From assembly GCA_021772615.1 (NCBI GenBank), contig JAJFLQ010000077.1, positions 26,967-90,966 of the forward strand: a DNA stretch of 64,000 bases, given 5' to 3'. The position numbers were made by a program, and so were the translations under genes. Every line of letters starts with the position of its first letter. The first letter of the stretch is position 1. This DNA comes from Verrucomicrobiota bacterium (GTDB taxonomy: Bacteria; Verrucomicrobiota; Lentisphaeria; JABSQK01; JAJFLO01). Below the pieces are notes generated by a model. It was given only the letters and a program-made list of their open reading frames with translations, had not been told where the DNA came from and did not search any database. Positions 8,680 to 17,729 of the stretch are shown piece by piece.

Positions 8680-8969
8680 ACCTCAATTTAACGTGCGCGT
8701 CGGACTTATAAAGACCTCACAGAGATTCACCGGAGCTTTATCGATCGCGCCCCAAACGGCGTGAACAATGAGGTGGCCCCGGATGCCGGCAACCCGCCGA
8801 GTTCCCATTCGCGGTCCGTTGGAATTTCGCGCTTCAGCGTGCTTGCATCACTACCTGCGGGACGCTCGGCGAGACGGAGCGTCGCGTGAAACCCACGACT
8901 AAAGCGTGAACTCCAACAGCACACCGGCACGATGGGGGCGCCAGACCGCCTTACGCTTAGCCCATTGAT
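8680..8969. other. Intergenic region with repeat-like hairpin
   Basis: 290 bp between the GT4 gene (starts 8679) and a methyltransferase (ends 8970), both on the minus strand. No credible gene. It holds an inverted repeat, GACGCTC (8861-8867) and GAGCGTC (8877-8883) around GGCGAGACG, followed by the sentence-like stretch ACGACTAAAGCGTGAACTCC. I recall such GC-rich hairpins as abundant intergenic repeats in PVC-type genomes, but could not search for other copies. Confidence 0.5.
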
Positions 8970-9995
8970 CTATTTGTCACCGCAGTCTACACCCGGCTTC
9001 CGGACGATTACGATATAATGCAGCCCGAAAAACATCAGCGTCGGTCCGGCGCTTTCGAGGATATGTGCGGCGGCAACTATTCCCCGGAGAACCGGCGAAG
9101 GAATGAACTGCAAATACGATTCGTGCGGTAAACAAACTGCCTTGGTCATACGTTTCAGCGTGAGCCCGGCGTCGTCGATATGACACCGCAACGACTTGGC
9201 AGACAGCGGTGTGTCGTACACACTATTCTCTTGCGTACTTCTGGGAGGTCGAATCACACGTCGCGCTCGTCGCCACGGTTCAGCGACGATTCTCCAGAAC
9301 CTGCATGCACGCGCCGATGGTGTCGTGATGTACGCACAGCCGCCAGGCCTGAGGACTCGAAAGACCTCGTTCAGGACCTGACCCGGCCGCGACACGTGTT
9401 CCAGAACTTCAGTCAACAGGACATGATCAAAATGCGCGGAAGGAAACGGCAGCGACTCCGCATTTGCCGCACAGGCAATAATCGCATCGACGCCGCGCCG
9501 CTGGGACTCGGAAAGAAATCGCCGCACGCGGATAGGCGCGATGTCGACGCCGGCGATTGGCCCCTCAAAACGCCAGTCCTCCCGCAGTCGCAGGGCGAAC
9601 CAACCGTTGCCGCAACCGATGTCGAGCAGGCGTCCGTGGTGGTTACCGACGATTTCCGCCGCGATCGCGTCCTTCACCCGCGCCAGCCGGTAGTCCTCTG
9701 CAAACGCAGGAATTCCGCTACGCGCGGCATGACCGTAACCATCAAGGAATCCGCCTTCCTGCCGATATACGTTGTCGAAATGCTCCGCGGACCAACCGGT
9801 ATCTGTATTCTCGAAGTGGACGCGTAGATCGAGCACGCCATCATCGAATTGGAACCGTCGACCACAACCGGTGCAGGCAATCGAATCACAGGCGCTCCCG
9901 TCCAACTGCGACCGGCATATCGGGCAGACAACAGCGTCGGCAATAGCTGTAACCTCGCCACGTGACGTTGAGGATGTTGACATACTAAAGTACAT
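8970..9995 (-). CDS. SAM methyltransferase with N-terminal zinc ribbon
   Basis: 341-residue protein. Residues 20-50 form a Trm112/zinc-ribbon-like module (CPICRSQLDG and CTGCGRRF), which in other proteins presents substrates or partners. The remainder is a class I methyltransferase with LLDIGCGNGWFALRL (motif I), AGVDIAPIRVRRF and the Methyltransf_11 hallmark HVLLTEVLEHVSRPGQ followed by FRVLRPGG. ATG at 9995 or 9983 are both possible and neither has a clear ribosome site. It diverges from the ABC permease with about 60 bp between them. Likely target: a sugar or lipid-linked glycan intermediate. Confidence 0.85.
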   Translation of the reverse strand: MYFSMSTSSTSRGEVTAIADAVVCPICRSQLDGSACDSIACTGCGRRFQFDDGVLDLRVHFENTDTGWSAEHFDNVYRQEGGFLDGYGHAARSGIPAFAEDYRLARVKDAIAAEIVGNHHGRLLDIGCGNGWFALRLREDWRFEGPIAGVDIAPIRVRRFLSESQRRGVDAIIACAANAESLPFPSAHFDHVLLTEVLEHVSRPGQVLNEVFRVLRPGGCAYITTPSARACRFWRIVAEPWRRARRVIRPPRSTQENSVYDTPLSAKSLRCHIDDAGLTLKRMTKAVCLPHESYLQFIPSPVLRGIVAAAHILESAGPTLMFFGLHYIVIVRKPGVDCGDK

Positions 9996-10056
9996 TGTGT
10001 CGTTGACGGCTTGCCGAATCCGGAATCAAGCTCAGGAAAACGCGAAAAAAGTCATA

Positions 10057-10893
10057 GTGGATAGAATCAATCATAATTTTACGCTGATTATCAAGCGGTC
10101 CAAGGGATTGCGGAAGCTCGACTTGAGAGAAGTCTGGCAATACCGCGATTTACTGTATATGCTGATACGGCGCGACGTATTCGGTAAATACCGACAATCT
10201 GTCCTTGGGTTTACGTGGGCGTTCATCCCACCCTTGCTGCAAATGGTCGTTTTCACGGTGATTTTCGGCAATGTCGCGAAACTGGGTCCCGAGGGAACGC
10301 CATATTACATCTTTTCGTTCACGGCTCTGCTGCCCTGGAACTACTTTTCAAAGGCGTTGCAAAGTTGCGGCAATAGCCTTATATCCGGTCAAAACCTGAT
10401 TACCAAGGTTTACTTTCCCCGGCTTGTTTTGCCGCTCACCGGCGTAATCGGTTGTTTGATCGATCTCGCGATTGGCATGGTTGTGCTCGTTATTTTGATG
10501 ATCGTCGGCGGCATCGCTCCTCCGCCACAGATCATATTGTTACCGGTATTTATCGTTATAGCCTGTATCACAGCCCTCGGCGCGGGCCTGTGGATCACCG
10601 CTTTGAGTGTTCGATATCGAGACATTGCATTCGCCACCCCGTTCCTCATTTCTCTCTGGATGTTTGTCACACCTGTCATATTCGCAGTGGAGAAGATTCC
10701 GGAAAAATACCAGTTGCTCCTGTGGCTGAATCCAATGACTGGTGTGATCGAGGGATTTCGGTGGTCCATCATCGGAACAAGTTCGCCTGTCTGGACCTAT
10801 ATGGCAGGCAGTCTGACTATCACATGCCTGGTCCTGCTCGGGGGCCTTTACTATTTCAAGGCGATGGAACGGTCCTTTGTAGATGTCATTTGA
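10057..10893 (+). CDS. wzm: ABC-2 type polysaccharide export permease (Wzm-like)
   Basis: 278-residue inner-membrane permease of the ABC exporter that moves undecaprenyl-linked O-polysaccharide or capsule across the membrane. It shows the family opening RDLLYMLIRRDVFGKYRQ followed by SVLGFTWAFIPPLLQM and about six hydrophobic helices, and the ending LNPMTGVIEGFRW is characteristic. The frame stays open upstream to 9772, but those residues are antisense to the methyltransferase and unlike any permease. The GTG at 10057 (VDRINHNFTLI) gives a normal length, with no clear ribosome site. The ATPase gene follows after 24 bp, forming an operon. Confidence 0.93.
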   Translation: MDRINHNFTLIIKRSKGLRKLDLREVWQYRDLLYMLIRRDVFGKYRQSVLGFTWAFIPPLLQMVVFTVIFGNVAKLGPEGTPYYIFSFTALLPWNYFSKALQSCGNSLISGQNLITKVYFPRLVLPLTGVIGCLIDLAIGMVVLVILMIVGGIAPPPQIILLPVFIVIACITALGAGLWITALSVRYRDIAFATPFLISLWMFVTPVIFAVEKIPEKYQLLLWLNPMTGVIEGFRWSIIGTSSPVWTYMAGSLTITCLVLLGGLYYFKAMERSFVDVI

Positions 10894-10917
10894 CTGCCGG
10901 TAGGCGGCGCTGGAACT

Positions 10918-12150
10918 ATGTCTGAATCAATCATTTCAATTCGTCAATTAAGCAAGAAATACAGACTTGGACTGACTCATGATGGTTTGCTGGTCAACAA
11001 AATGCTCGGCTGGTTTACCCGTGCTGTGCGGCCAAATCGAGAAAAATCAGATAAGGATTTGTGGGCACTGCGGGACATTTCATGCGAGATCAATGTCGGC
11101 GATGTGGTAGGCTTGATCGGCAACAACGGTGCAGGAAAATCGACACTGCTCAAGATCCTCAGTCGAATTACGGAACCTACATCCGGCGAAATCGAACTGA
11201 AAGGCCGGGTCGCCAGTCTGCTGGAAGTCGGAACAGGCTTTCATCCTGAGTTAACAGGTCGTGAAAACGTATTTCTCAATGGCGCAATACTCGGTATGAG
11301 TCGTGACGAAGTTCGCAGCAAATTTGATGAGATCGTTGCATTCGCCGAGATAGACAGGTTTATCGATACTCCCGTGAAGCGCTATTCCAGCGGCATGTAT
11401 ATTCGGCTCGCATTTGCAGTCGCGGCACACTTGGAGCCGGAGATTCTAATTATCGATGAGGTCCTAGCAGTTGGTGATTTTCAATTTCAGAACAAGTGTT
11501 TGGGCAAGATGAAAGATGTGTCACAAACCGGCCGAACAGTGTTATTCGTCAGTCACAACATGACTGCGATACGTCAATTATGCGACAAGGCGATTTTGTT
11601 GACAGCTGGCGAGATCGATTTCGAAGGGGATGTCGGTGATTGCATCAAGCGCTATGTGGGCGCCGGTTTCAATCAGCAGCAACGTATCGTAGACCATATC
11701 GGGAAGTTGAATGACGACGTCATTGCGATTGATGATGTGACCGTAAACGGCATATCATACGACTTCATAGAAGTTCGGGGCGACACGCCGACCATAGAGA
11801 TTAACGTGGTCGGTGAACTGAAACGCGACCTCCCCATCGACATTGAAATTCAGTTAACCGATTCGTCGGGAACACCTCTGGCATTTTTCAGCCCATCGCA
11901 TGAAACAGGCGACACTCAGACGCTGATGAAAGGCGCCATATCGCTACACCGACGATTTTCGATACCCTGCGAATTGATGAGCGGCGAGTACGATTTACAT
12001 CTCTACTTGACACATGCGAATGTCGAAGGCTGGGTCGACATACCTTCCGCCGCCCGCATTCATTACCTGGGATCGCCCTCGAAAAGCGGAGAAATATTCC
12101 GAAGCAGTGCAAGTAGGGGATGGCTATTCTTGCACGACGAGTCGGAATAA
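10918..12150 (+). CDS. wzt: ABC transporter ATPase for polysaccharide export (Wzt-like)
   Basis: 410-residue cytoplasmic partner of the permease at 10057. Residues 1-240 are the ATPase: Walker A GNNGAGKS (68-75), the signature region YSSGMYIRLAFA, Walker B LEPEILIIDEVLAVGD, and the H-loop SHNM. Residues about 260-405 form a beta-rich Wzt C-terminal domain, as in exporters that recognise the modified non-reducing end of the glycan before export. A Wzt of this long type usually travels with chain-terminating enzymes such as methyltransferases or kinases, and such genes are present nearby (9995 and 17730). 24 bp after the permease gene. Confidence 0.95.
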   Translation: MSESIISIRQLSKKYRLGLTHDGLLVNKMLGWFTRAVRPNREKSDKDLWALRDISCEINVGDVVGLIGNNGAGKSTLLKILSRITEPTSGEIELKGRVASLLEVGTGFHPELTGRENVFLNGAILGMSRDEVRSKFDEIVAFAEIDRFIDTPVKRYSSGMYIRLAFAVAAHLEPEILIIDEVLAVGDFQFQNKCLGKMKDVSQTGRTVLFVSHNMTAIRQLCDKAILLTAGEIDFEGDVGDCIKRYVGAGFNQQQRIVDHIGKLNDDVIAIDDVTVNGISYDFIEVRGDTPTIEINVVGELKRDLPIDIEIQLTDSSGTPLAFFSPSHETGDTQTLMKGAISLHRRFSIPCELMSGEYDLHLYLTHANVEGWVDIPSAARIHYLGSPSKSGEIFRSSASRGWLFLHDESE

Positions 12151-12376
12151 TAACGGAACACCCAATGTCGTTGCAATACGGATTACCGACGTCGGTTTCT
12201 CAGTAAGACAACGGATCCCGTGTAGGTCCCTCGAACAGCGAGCAAAAAGAAATCATCATGAAAATGCACTGTCAATCCTCATAAGTCTCACACGATCAGT
12301 CCGCCACATGACCAAATCGCAGGCTTCGTCCTCGGCTAGCAGCTTGCCACGCCCTTCCGCAGCTTTTACATGGAGA
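12151..12376. other. Convergent intergenic gap
   Basis: 226 bp between the convergent Wzt and GT2 genes. It contains a perfect 12-bp palindrome ACCGACGTCGGT (12185-12196), with no loop and no T-tract, so it is not a typical terminator. No gene is supported. Confidence 0.4.
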
Positions 12377-13444
12377 TCAAAGCGTGGCTGAGTGCGGCAC
12401 TCGAACCTTATCCCAAATCTTTTTTCCAAACAGCGCCGATGCGTGAATCGGCGCCACTTTGAGAGCCTGGAGCAAGGCCTTTATGCCAGCGACCTTTCTG
12501 CGTCTGAGACCAAGTATTCCGAGGCGCCAAAGCCTCTCCGTGTAATCCATCTTTATTTGTGCTAGCGACGCTTCGGCCCCCACTGTCTGCGCGACGGCAT
12601 CATAGAGATTATTGAGCAGCGCAATCGTTGAATACACATCCTTGTTGTCAACCTTACCTATTTCCTGTGAACTGATCTCTGTCGTCATCCCCTGGAGCAG
12701 CGCGACATGCCGTGGTTCTACGGCCAGTTTGTAACTGCGGAACATCGCAGAAGCGACAGCCAGATTTGAATTGTGTCTTTGTTGGTCGTGGTGAACGACC
12801 GACACGTTGTGTCCATGAATTCGTGTACTATAAAGGACATCTGGTAGATTGATGATAGGTAAGGAATGCGCTGAACGCAGCCACAACTCATAATCCTCAC
12901 AGTGGCAATAGTCCTTGTTATAAAAGCCTGCAATTTCGAAAAATTTCCGCCGCGCAACAACCGTGGGGTGCGCAATGCAGCAACCGAACCAGATTCTCCA
13001 CCGAAACACATCCGGATGAAGCGGATACGTCGGTGCAAGCCGGTCATGAATCGCGGCGCCGCTGGCGTCTATATACCTAACCTGTGCACCAGCAACATAG
13101 ACGTCGGTATTCTCGTCGAGGTAGTTCAATTGCTTCTCCAGTCTGTCGGAACAGCTGATATCGTCTGCATCCATTCTTGCGATGTATTCACCCTGCGCTA
13201 AACCGATTCCCCTATTCAGCGTTGCAATCAATCTCAAGTTGTGCTCGTTCACGTGCAACCGAATTCTGCTGTCGTCAAATGATCGTATGATATCAAGACT
13301 GTTGTCCGTCGAACCATCATCGATAACCAATAACTCAAAGTCGGAAAACGATTGCTCCAGAATGCTTCGGACCGCCTCGGCAACAAAGTCCTCGCCATTG
13401 TAGACCGGTAGGATTACGGTGACTTTAGGTATTCCGCCTGACAT
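12377..13444 (-). CDS. Glycosyltransferase family 2
   Basis: 355-residue GT-A enzyme with the standard opening VTVILPVYNGEDFVAEAV, the nucleotide-binding LLVIDDGSTDNS, and the DxD-type motif YIARMDADDIS. Later HCEDYELWLRS supplies the conserved ED acidic pair. The C-terminal region is variable and helical, with no membrane segment. It starts 3 bp after the GT10-like gene ends, so GT39, GT10 and this gene form a three-gene minus-strand operon. Sugar specificity unknown. Confidence 0.93.
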   Translation of the reverse strand: MSGGIPKVTVILPVYNGEDFVAEAVRSILEQSFSDFELLVIDDGSTDNSLDIIRSFDDSRIRLHVNEHNLRLIATLNRGIGLAQGEYIARMDADDISCSDRLEKQLNYLDENTDVYVAGAQVRYIDASGAAIHDRLAPTYPLHPDVFRWRIWFGCCIAHPTVVARRKFFEIAGFYNKDYCHCEDYELWLRSAHSLPIINLPDVLYSTRIHGHNVSVVHHDQQRHNSNLAVASAMFRSYKLAVEPRHVALLQGMTTEISSQEIGKVDNKDVYSTIALLNNLYDAVAQTVGAEASLAQIKMDYTERLWRLGILGLRRRKVAGIKALLQALKVAPIHASALFGKKIWDKVRVPHSATL

Positions 13445-13447
13445 GGA

Positions 13448-14401
13448 TTACAGCCTGAAAACATTCTTGATGCGGTGTGTAAAACGACGGAGCACGGATC
13501 GTTTTTGCGGTCGCGCAGGACAAGTGAGTGACAGTCGCTGCGCCGGAGAATTATTGTTTCCGTATTCACGAATGCTGCTGACAATGTGCGGAAAGAACTG
13601 ATACTCCTCCAAAATCAGCCGACGCGCCTCCTCGACAGCAGGCAAACGCCGCTGCCAATCGTCATGGCTCATCGTTTGATTGATCAATGACGTGGCTTCA
13701 TGGGGCGCTTCGATATCGATCCAAATGTATGAATCCTGCGGGAAATAGTCGGCCAAATTCGTGCATCCATAGTAGAACGGCACCGACCACGTCAGGAAAC
13801 AGTCCGCCAATTTTTCAGTCCAATAATGCGGGCCGCTGGCGTTCTCGATCGCCAAGGCATAATAATAAGGTCCCAGACCAGACATATGTTTGATATCGAC
13901 AAACGTGTCCACACCGTAGATATCTATGGGTAGGCTTCCGTTTGCCACAATATAATTTAAAAATGCCATTCGTTTCTTGTGCCCGGGAAATCCTGATTTG
14001 TTGCTGGTAACCCAGGACAGCAGCTCACGCTTCTCCGGAATCTGGAAGGTTTTCAGCTCATCATAACTGTGCTCAAGAAACCATGGGACAGCGGGATGCG
14101 ATGGAACTATCGTGTTGTTGTCCGGTATGTTGTGGTGCGTGAAGACCCGACTGTACTGCTCGATATCTTCAACCATCCAGTCAAAAATTCCAGCAATATA
14201 CGGCTCCTGCATCAGCGCCCACACATTTTCGGGCGGGCATTCGATGCTTAAGGGCTCATCCAGATGATTTAAGACAATGACGTAGTCACAATGGCCTACG
14301 GGACCTGTCGTGAACTGCACACCATCCCAAGCGCCAGTGCCGCCCGGGGTCTGTCGCATAATGTCGGAAGAGTTCCAATTTTTCGCGATCTTAACAATCA
14401 T
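13448..14401 (-). CDS. GT10-like (alpha-1,3-fucosyltransferase type) glycosyltransferase
   Basis: 317-residue protein with the GT10 donor-site signature: YALAIENASGPHYWTEKLAD, followed by PFYYGCTNLADYFP. In characterised GT10 enzymes this segment binds GDP-fucose. The N-terminal half, WALMQEPYIAGIFDWM onwards, fits the family's acceptor domain only loosely. The ATG at 14401 overlaps the stop of the upstream GT39-like gene by 4 bases (ATGA). Family placement is good; the actual donor (fucose or another GDP/dTDP sugar) is not provable from sequence, and no GDP-fucose synthesis genes are in the window. Confidence 0.8.
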   Translation of the reverse strand: MIVKIAKNWNSSDIMRQTPGGTGAWDGVQFTTGPVGHCDYVIVLNHLDEPLSIECPPENVWALMQEPYIAGIFDWMVEDIEQYSRVFTHHNIPDNNTIVPSHPAVPWFLEHSYDELKTFQIPEKRELLSWVTSNKSGFPGHKKRMAFLNYIVANGSLPIDIYGVDTFVDIKHMSGLGPYYYALAIENASGPHYWTEKLADCFLTWSVPFYYGCTNLADYFPQDSYIWIDIEAPHEATSLINQTMSHDDWQRRLPAVEEARRLILEEYQFFPHIVSSIREYGNNNSPAQRLSLTCPARPQKRSVLRRFTHRIKNVFRL

Positions 14402-16176
14402 CTGGCCTGATTCTCCCTGAACGCCGTAACTTCATACACCGATGTGCCATTATCTGAACTTAGAAGACGAATGTCGACACGCTGGACTACGCCAATCCTT
14501 GCGAGTTCCGTCGTTAAGTCCGTCGAGCTTTCAATGATAACGAATAAGCGGTCAAATGTTGTGCCAGCCTTGTACCAATACCCAAAGATCCCCAGCACTT
14601 CCAGGTAGTAATGCAGGACAACATCTCGTGGCACGGTCGAATAGACGTAGTCGCCAGAACCGAGTGCGGCTTGCAAATCCTCCGCGATTTGTCGTGCATG
14701 CGGAAGGACATGATCCATTCCGTTAAGCCGGTTGACGTGTCTGACATCGTCGCTGGTAATAGCCCGGATGCCCAGAGTAATAAACAATGAGACGGCGACA
14801 ACGGCAACGATTCGGTTGCAGCGGGGTTCATCGGCAATCCACCTGATCGCGTGGTATATTCCGGCTGCCGACAGGCAATAATATAGGGGCAGGAGGTACA
14901 ATAGTGAGCGGGGATTTGGCGTCACGTGCTGCACACAGACCAGTACCAATAATGAGACAATCAACGGCGTGACGGACAGACTGCAACGTTTCAATTGGCG
15001 ATTCATGAACAGCACTGCTATAGCACATGATAACAATGAGAGAATTGAAATTGGTTTTGGAAAGCCCCATGAGACCGTGACCCAGCATGTTTCTATCCAC
15101 AGCGGTATCGCCGCAACGAATTCGGGTGTTGATAGTGGCACAACCCATTCGTTTGCGGTTAGCGACCTGAGGCCGCAAAATAAGAAAATCGGAGAATACA
15201 ATATGATCGTCAGAATGCCGGTGAGCGTAAGGTACCCGACTGCGACAATATACGCGTCCCGCCAGCCTACGGGATCATTTTGAAACCGCGAACTGAAAAA
15301 GCTCCACCAGCACAACGGAAATACCAGGTAAACCATGGTCGGAACAGTGTACAGGCCCAATGCGGTTGCTACAGATAAGAAGACAAACAAAGGCCGCTTG
15401 CCACAACAATGTTCACACACCAGGACTATCATCGCGAGAAGCGTAATGACGCACAAAATAGAATATCCTCGTGCATTGACCGAATATTCGATGAGGGCGT
15501 GTGACAGAGAAACCAGACACAAACAAAGCAGCCCGACGTGCTTTCCGAACACGAGTCTGCCGAACAAATAGGCAAGCGGAAGCAGTATTGCGCCGGCAAC
15601 GAACGCAGGCACACGCAAGCCCCATTCAGAGTTACCCAACAACGAAATCGACAGGTGACCAAGAAACGTATGAAAAACGTGGTTATTCGGTTCATAATAT
15701 GTGCTGAGACCAATGTATAAAGGATGGGAGACGTAGGCGATAAACGTCCGCGCCTCATCAAGACGCATTGGCATATTCAGGTACGATATCCGTAACAACA
15801 CGCCACCGACAATGACGAACGTCACGGCGATTCTATGCGGCCCGGATTCGTGGTGAAATGCCCTGGATGCCTGCCGCACAGCGGCAACTAAGCGTCCAAA
15901 CTCCCCGGTCACGGTACGTTGGAACGCGTAACGCCACCTCCAAAGCAAACCGGATATCCCGACATATATTCCACCGATTATCGCGAGTCTGTACTCTGCA
16001 TCCATCATTTGCAGGTCTTGCCGGGCGCCAACGAAGAAACGGTCGAATTTCGCCCGCGCAAGATCCTGGTCTAACAAGGAAACTGCAAGAAGCGCACATC
16101 CAGACACTGCTAAGACGCTAATAATGCCATAAATACCTGTCCAGGAAACTGTGGTGACGACCGACCGATTAGTCAT
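14398..16176 (-). CDS. GT39/ArnT-like integral membrane glycosyltransferase
   Basis: 592-residue polytopic protein with roughly 10-12 hydrophobic helices. After the first helices comes MRLDEARTF (D140, E141), matching the essential acidic pair in the first extracytoplasmic loop of the dolichyl/undecaprenyl-phosphate-dependent PMT/ArnT superfamily, followed by YYEPNNHVFHTFLGH. Such enzymes add a sugar from a polyprenyl-phosphate donor on the periplasmic side. First gene of a three-gene operon; its stop overlaps the GT10-like start by 4 bp. Confidence 0.82.
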   Translation of the reverse strand: MTNRSVVTTVSWTGIYGIISVLAVSGCALLAVSLLDQDLARAKFDRFFVGARQDLQMMDAEYRLAIIGGIYVGISGLLWRWRYAFQRTVTGEFGRLVAAVRQASRAFHHESGPHRIAVTFVIVGGVLLRISYLNMPMRLDEARTFIAYVSHPLYIGLSTYYEPNNHVFHTFLGHLSISLLGNSEWGLRVPAFVAGAILLPLAYLFGRLVFGKHVGLLCLCLVSLSHALIEYSVNARGYSILCVITLLAMIVLVCEHCCGKRPLFVFLSVATALGLYTVPTMVYLVFPLCWWSFFSSRFQNDPVGWRDAYIVAVGYLTLTGILTIILYSPIFLFCGLRSLTANEWVVPLSTPEFVAAIPLWIETCWVTVSWGFPKPISILSLLSCAIAVLFMNRQLKRCSLSVTPLIVSLLVLVCVQHVTPNPRSLLYLLPLYYCLSAAGIYHAIRWIADEPRCNRIVAVVAVSLFITLGIRAITSDDVRHVNRLNGMDHVLPHARQIAEDLQAALGSGDYVYSTVPRDVVLHYYLEVLGIFGYWYKAGTTFDRLFVIIESSTDLTTELARIGVVQRVDIRLLSSDNGTSVYEVTAFRENQAR

Positions 16177-16225
16177 GAGATACCATCAAATGAGTGAATA
16201 CTTTCCCGATCCGGCTTTGGTTTGC

Positions 16226-16254
16226 TTGACACGTTTGTAACATACGCGCATAAC
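16226..16254 (+). promoter_or_regulatory. Predicted sigma-70-type promoter for GT4 at 16352
   Basis: TTGACA (16226-16231), a 17-bp spacer and CATAAC (16249-16254, four of six consensus bases) in the divergent gap between the GT39-like and GT4 genes. It points towards the GT4 start about 98 bp downstream. Confidence 0.45.
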
Positions 16255-16351
16255 GGTATTTTCAGAAAAGCACGGAGAAATATACCCGGCCTTTACCATA
16301 AATCGGACAATACCACATTAATATGCATTGTGGATTGGATGCGGCTGCATT

Positions 16352-17605
16352 ATGAATCTGGCAATTGTCGTTCGCAAACTCAGTGGAGGAGGCCTGGGGA
16401 TTGCTGCCTGGAACCAGGCACGCATGCTTTCAGGTCTCGGACACGTAGTAACAGTCCTTCGTGAACCGGTACACGATTCGCTAAAATCTACAGACACCAT
16501 CCAAATACAGGACATTCAGAAAGTCTCTGCGTGGCGGAGCACAATCTGGAGTATCTTCCTGCGATCCGACGTTTTGAAATGCCGGTTGAATATTGATCCG
16601 CTGGACATCGACCGTGATAAGTACTCGGCCGCGGTCCGCCGCTTCCTGGCGCCGAAGCTTGCAAACGGCAATCTCGACGCCGTACTGTTTCTTGACGGTC
16701 TGGATACGCATCTATACTGGCACACGTACCGAACATGTGCGGCAATCATGGGCATTCACGGCCCGAAACACATCTTCACGCATCTCGGCCTTGACGCAGC
16801 GCCGGTGAACCGCTGGCTGGACAATGTCTCACGCCGGAAGATCCGGCACATGAATACGTTTTACGCACCGACCAGGATGATGAGGGACCTGGCTGCCGGC
16901 TACTATCGTATGGACGCAAGTCGTATTGATGTCATTCCCAATGCCGTTGATACAGATCGCTTTCGCCCTGTAGAAAACACGTCTGCGAATCTCGCCGCGA
17001 GGATTGTCTACACCGGAAGAATCACGTTTGAAAAGGGAGCGGACACGCTGGTTGCCGTTATTCCGCCGTTGTTAAATCAATTTCCAGACCTCACGTTTTT
17101 GATGGTAGGCGACAGTGAACCGATTACTGGCGACGAAACTTACGCCGACCGCATTGTAAGTATGGCGAAGGCGGACGGCAACGGCGATCGCGTGCGATGG
17201 CAGGCACCCGTACCGTATGAAGACATCCATACGGTTTACCAGAAGGGTGACATCTTCGTCCTGCCGACACGATTTGAAAGCTTCGGCAACGTGTGTATCG
17301 AGGCGCAGGCGGTAGGTTTGGCCGTCGTCGCAAGTGCCGCAGGCGGCGTACCCGAGATCGTTGCAGATGGTGAAACGGGTTTACTTGTCCCGCCATCCGA
17401 TGCAAACGCGTTTCAAAACGCGTTGACAAAACTCATTCAGAATCCCGCATATCGCCGCGCGATGGGTGCGGCCGCGAGACAGCGCGCTCAGCGACTCTGG
17501 AGTCTCGACGCGGTCGCACCGAAACTCGAGGCCCATGTGCTTAAGGCGGTAAACGGGCTACGCACAGCGCTAAGCCCGCGCCCCCTGCATGTTGCCGATG
17601 AATGA
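16352..17605 (+). CDS. Glycosyltransferase family 4
   Basis: 417-residue GT-B glycosyltransferase. It opens LAIVVRKLSGGGLGIAAWNQ, with the family glycine-rich turn, and has YTGRITFEKGADTL at the domain boundary, the donor loop LPTRFESFGNVCIEAQAVG (E-x7-E) and ASAAGGVPEIVADGETG. An in-frame upstream ATG at 16328 would add eight residues not typical of the family; ATG 16352 is preferred. Preceded by a plausible promoter, it is transcribed alone, convergent to the methyltransferase-kinase gene. Specificity unknown. Confidence 0.92.
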   Translation: MNLAIVVRKLSGGGLGIAAWNQARMLSGLGHVVTVLREPVHDSLKSTDTIQIQDIQKVSAWRSTIWSIFLRSDVLKCRLNIDPLDIDRDKYSAAVRRFLAPKLANGNLDAVLFLDGLDTHLYWHTYRTCAAIMGIHGPKHIFTHLGLDAAPVNRWLDNVSRRKIRHMNTFYAPTRMMRDLAAGYYRMDASRIDVIPNAVDTDRFRPVENTSANLAARIVYTGRITFEKGADTLVAVIPPLLNQFPDLTFLMVGDSEPITGDETYADRIVSMAKADGNGDRVRWQAPVPYEDIHTVYQKGDIFVLPTRFESFGNVCIEAQAVGLAVVASAAGGVPEIVADGETGLLVPPSDANAFQNALTKLIQNPAYRRAMGAAARQRAQRLWSLDAVAPKLEAHVLKAVNGLRTALSPRPLHVADE

Positions 17606-17729
17606 AAAAATCGGCACTCGGCTGGAGGGGTCGCCGACACGTCGCTGTAGCGCCACACCACTAATCCACCAGGTGTAGGCATCCAATCAAACATTACTGA
17701 ATGATGCATTGCGCTACACGTTAACGTTG

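Noticed and set aside
9772..10056. 95-residue N-terminal extension of the ABC permease
   Set aside because: It is antisense to the conserved zinc-ribbon methyltransferase and does not resemble permease N-termini.
12185..12196. 12-bp palindrome ACCGACGTCGGT as a terminator
   Set aside because: It has no loop and no T-run. It could be chance in GC-rich DNA.
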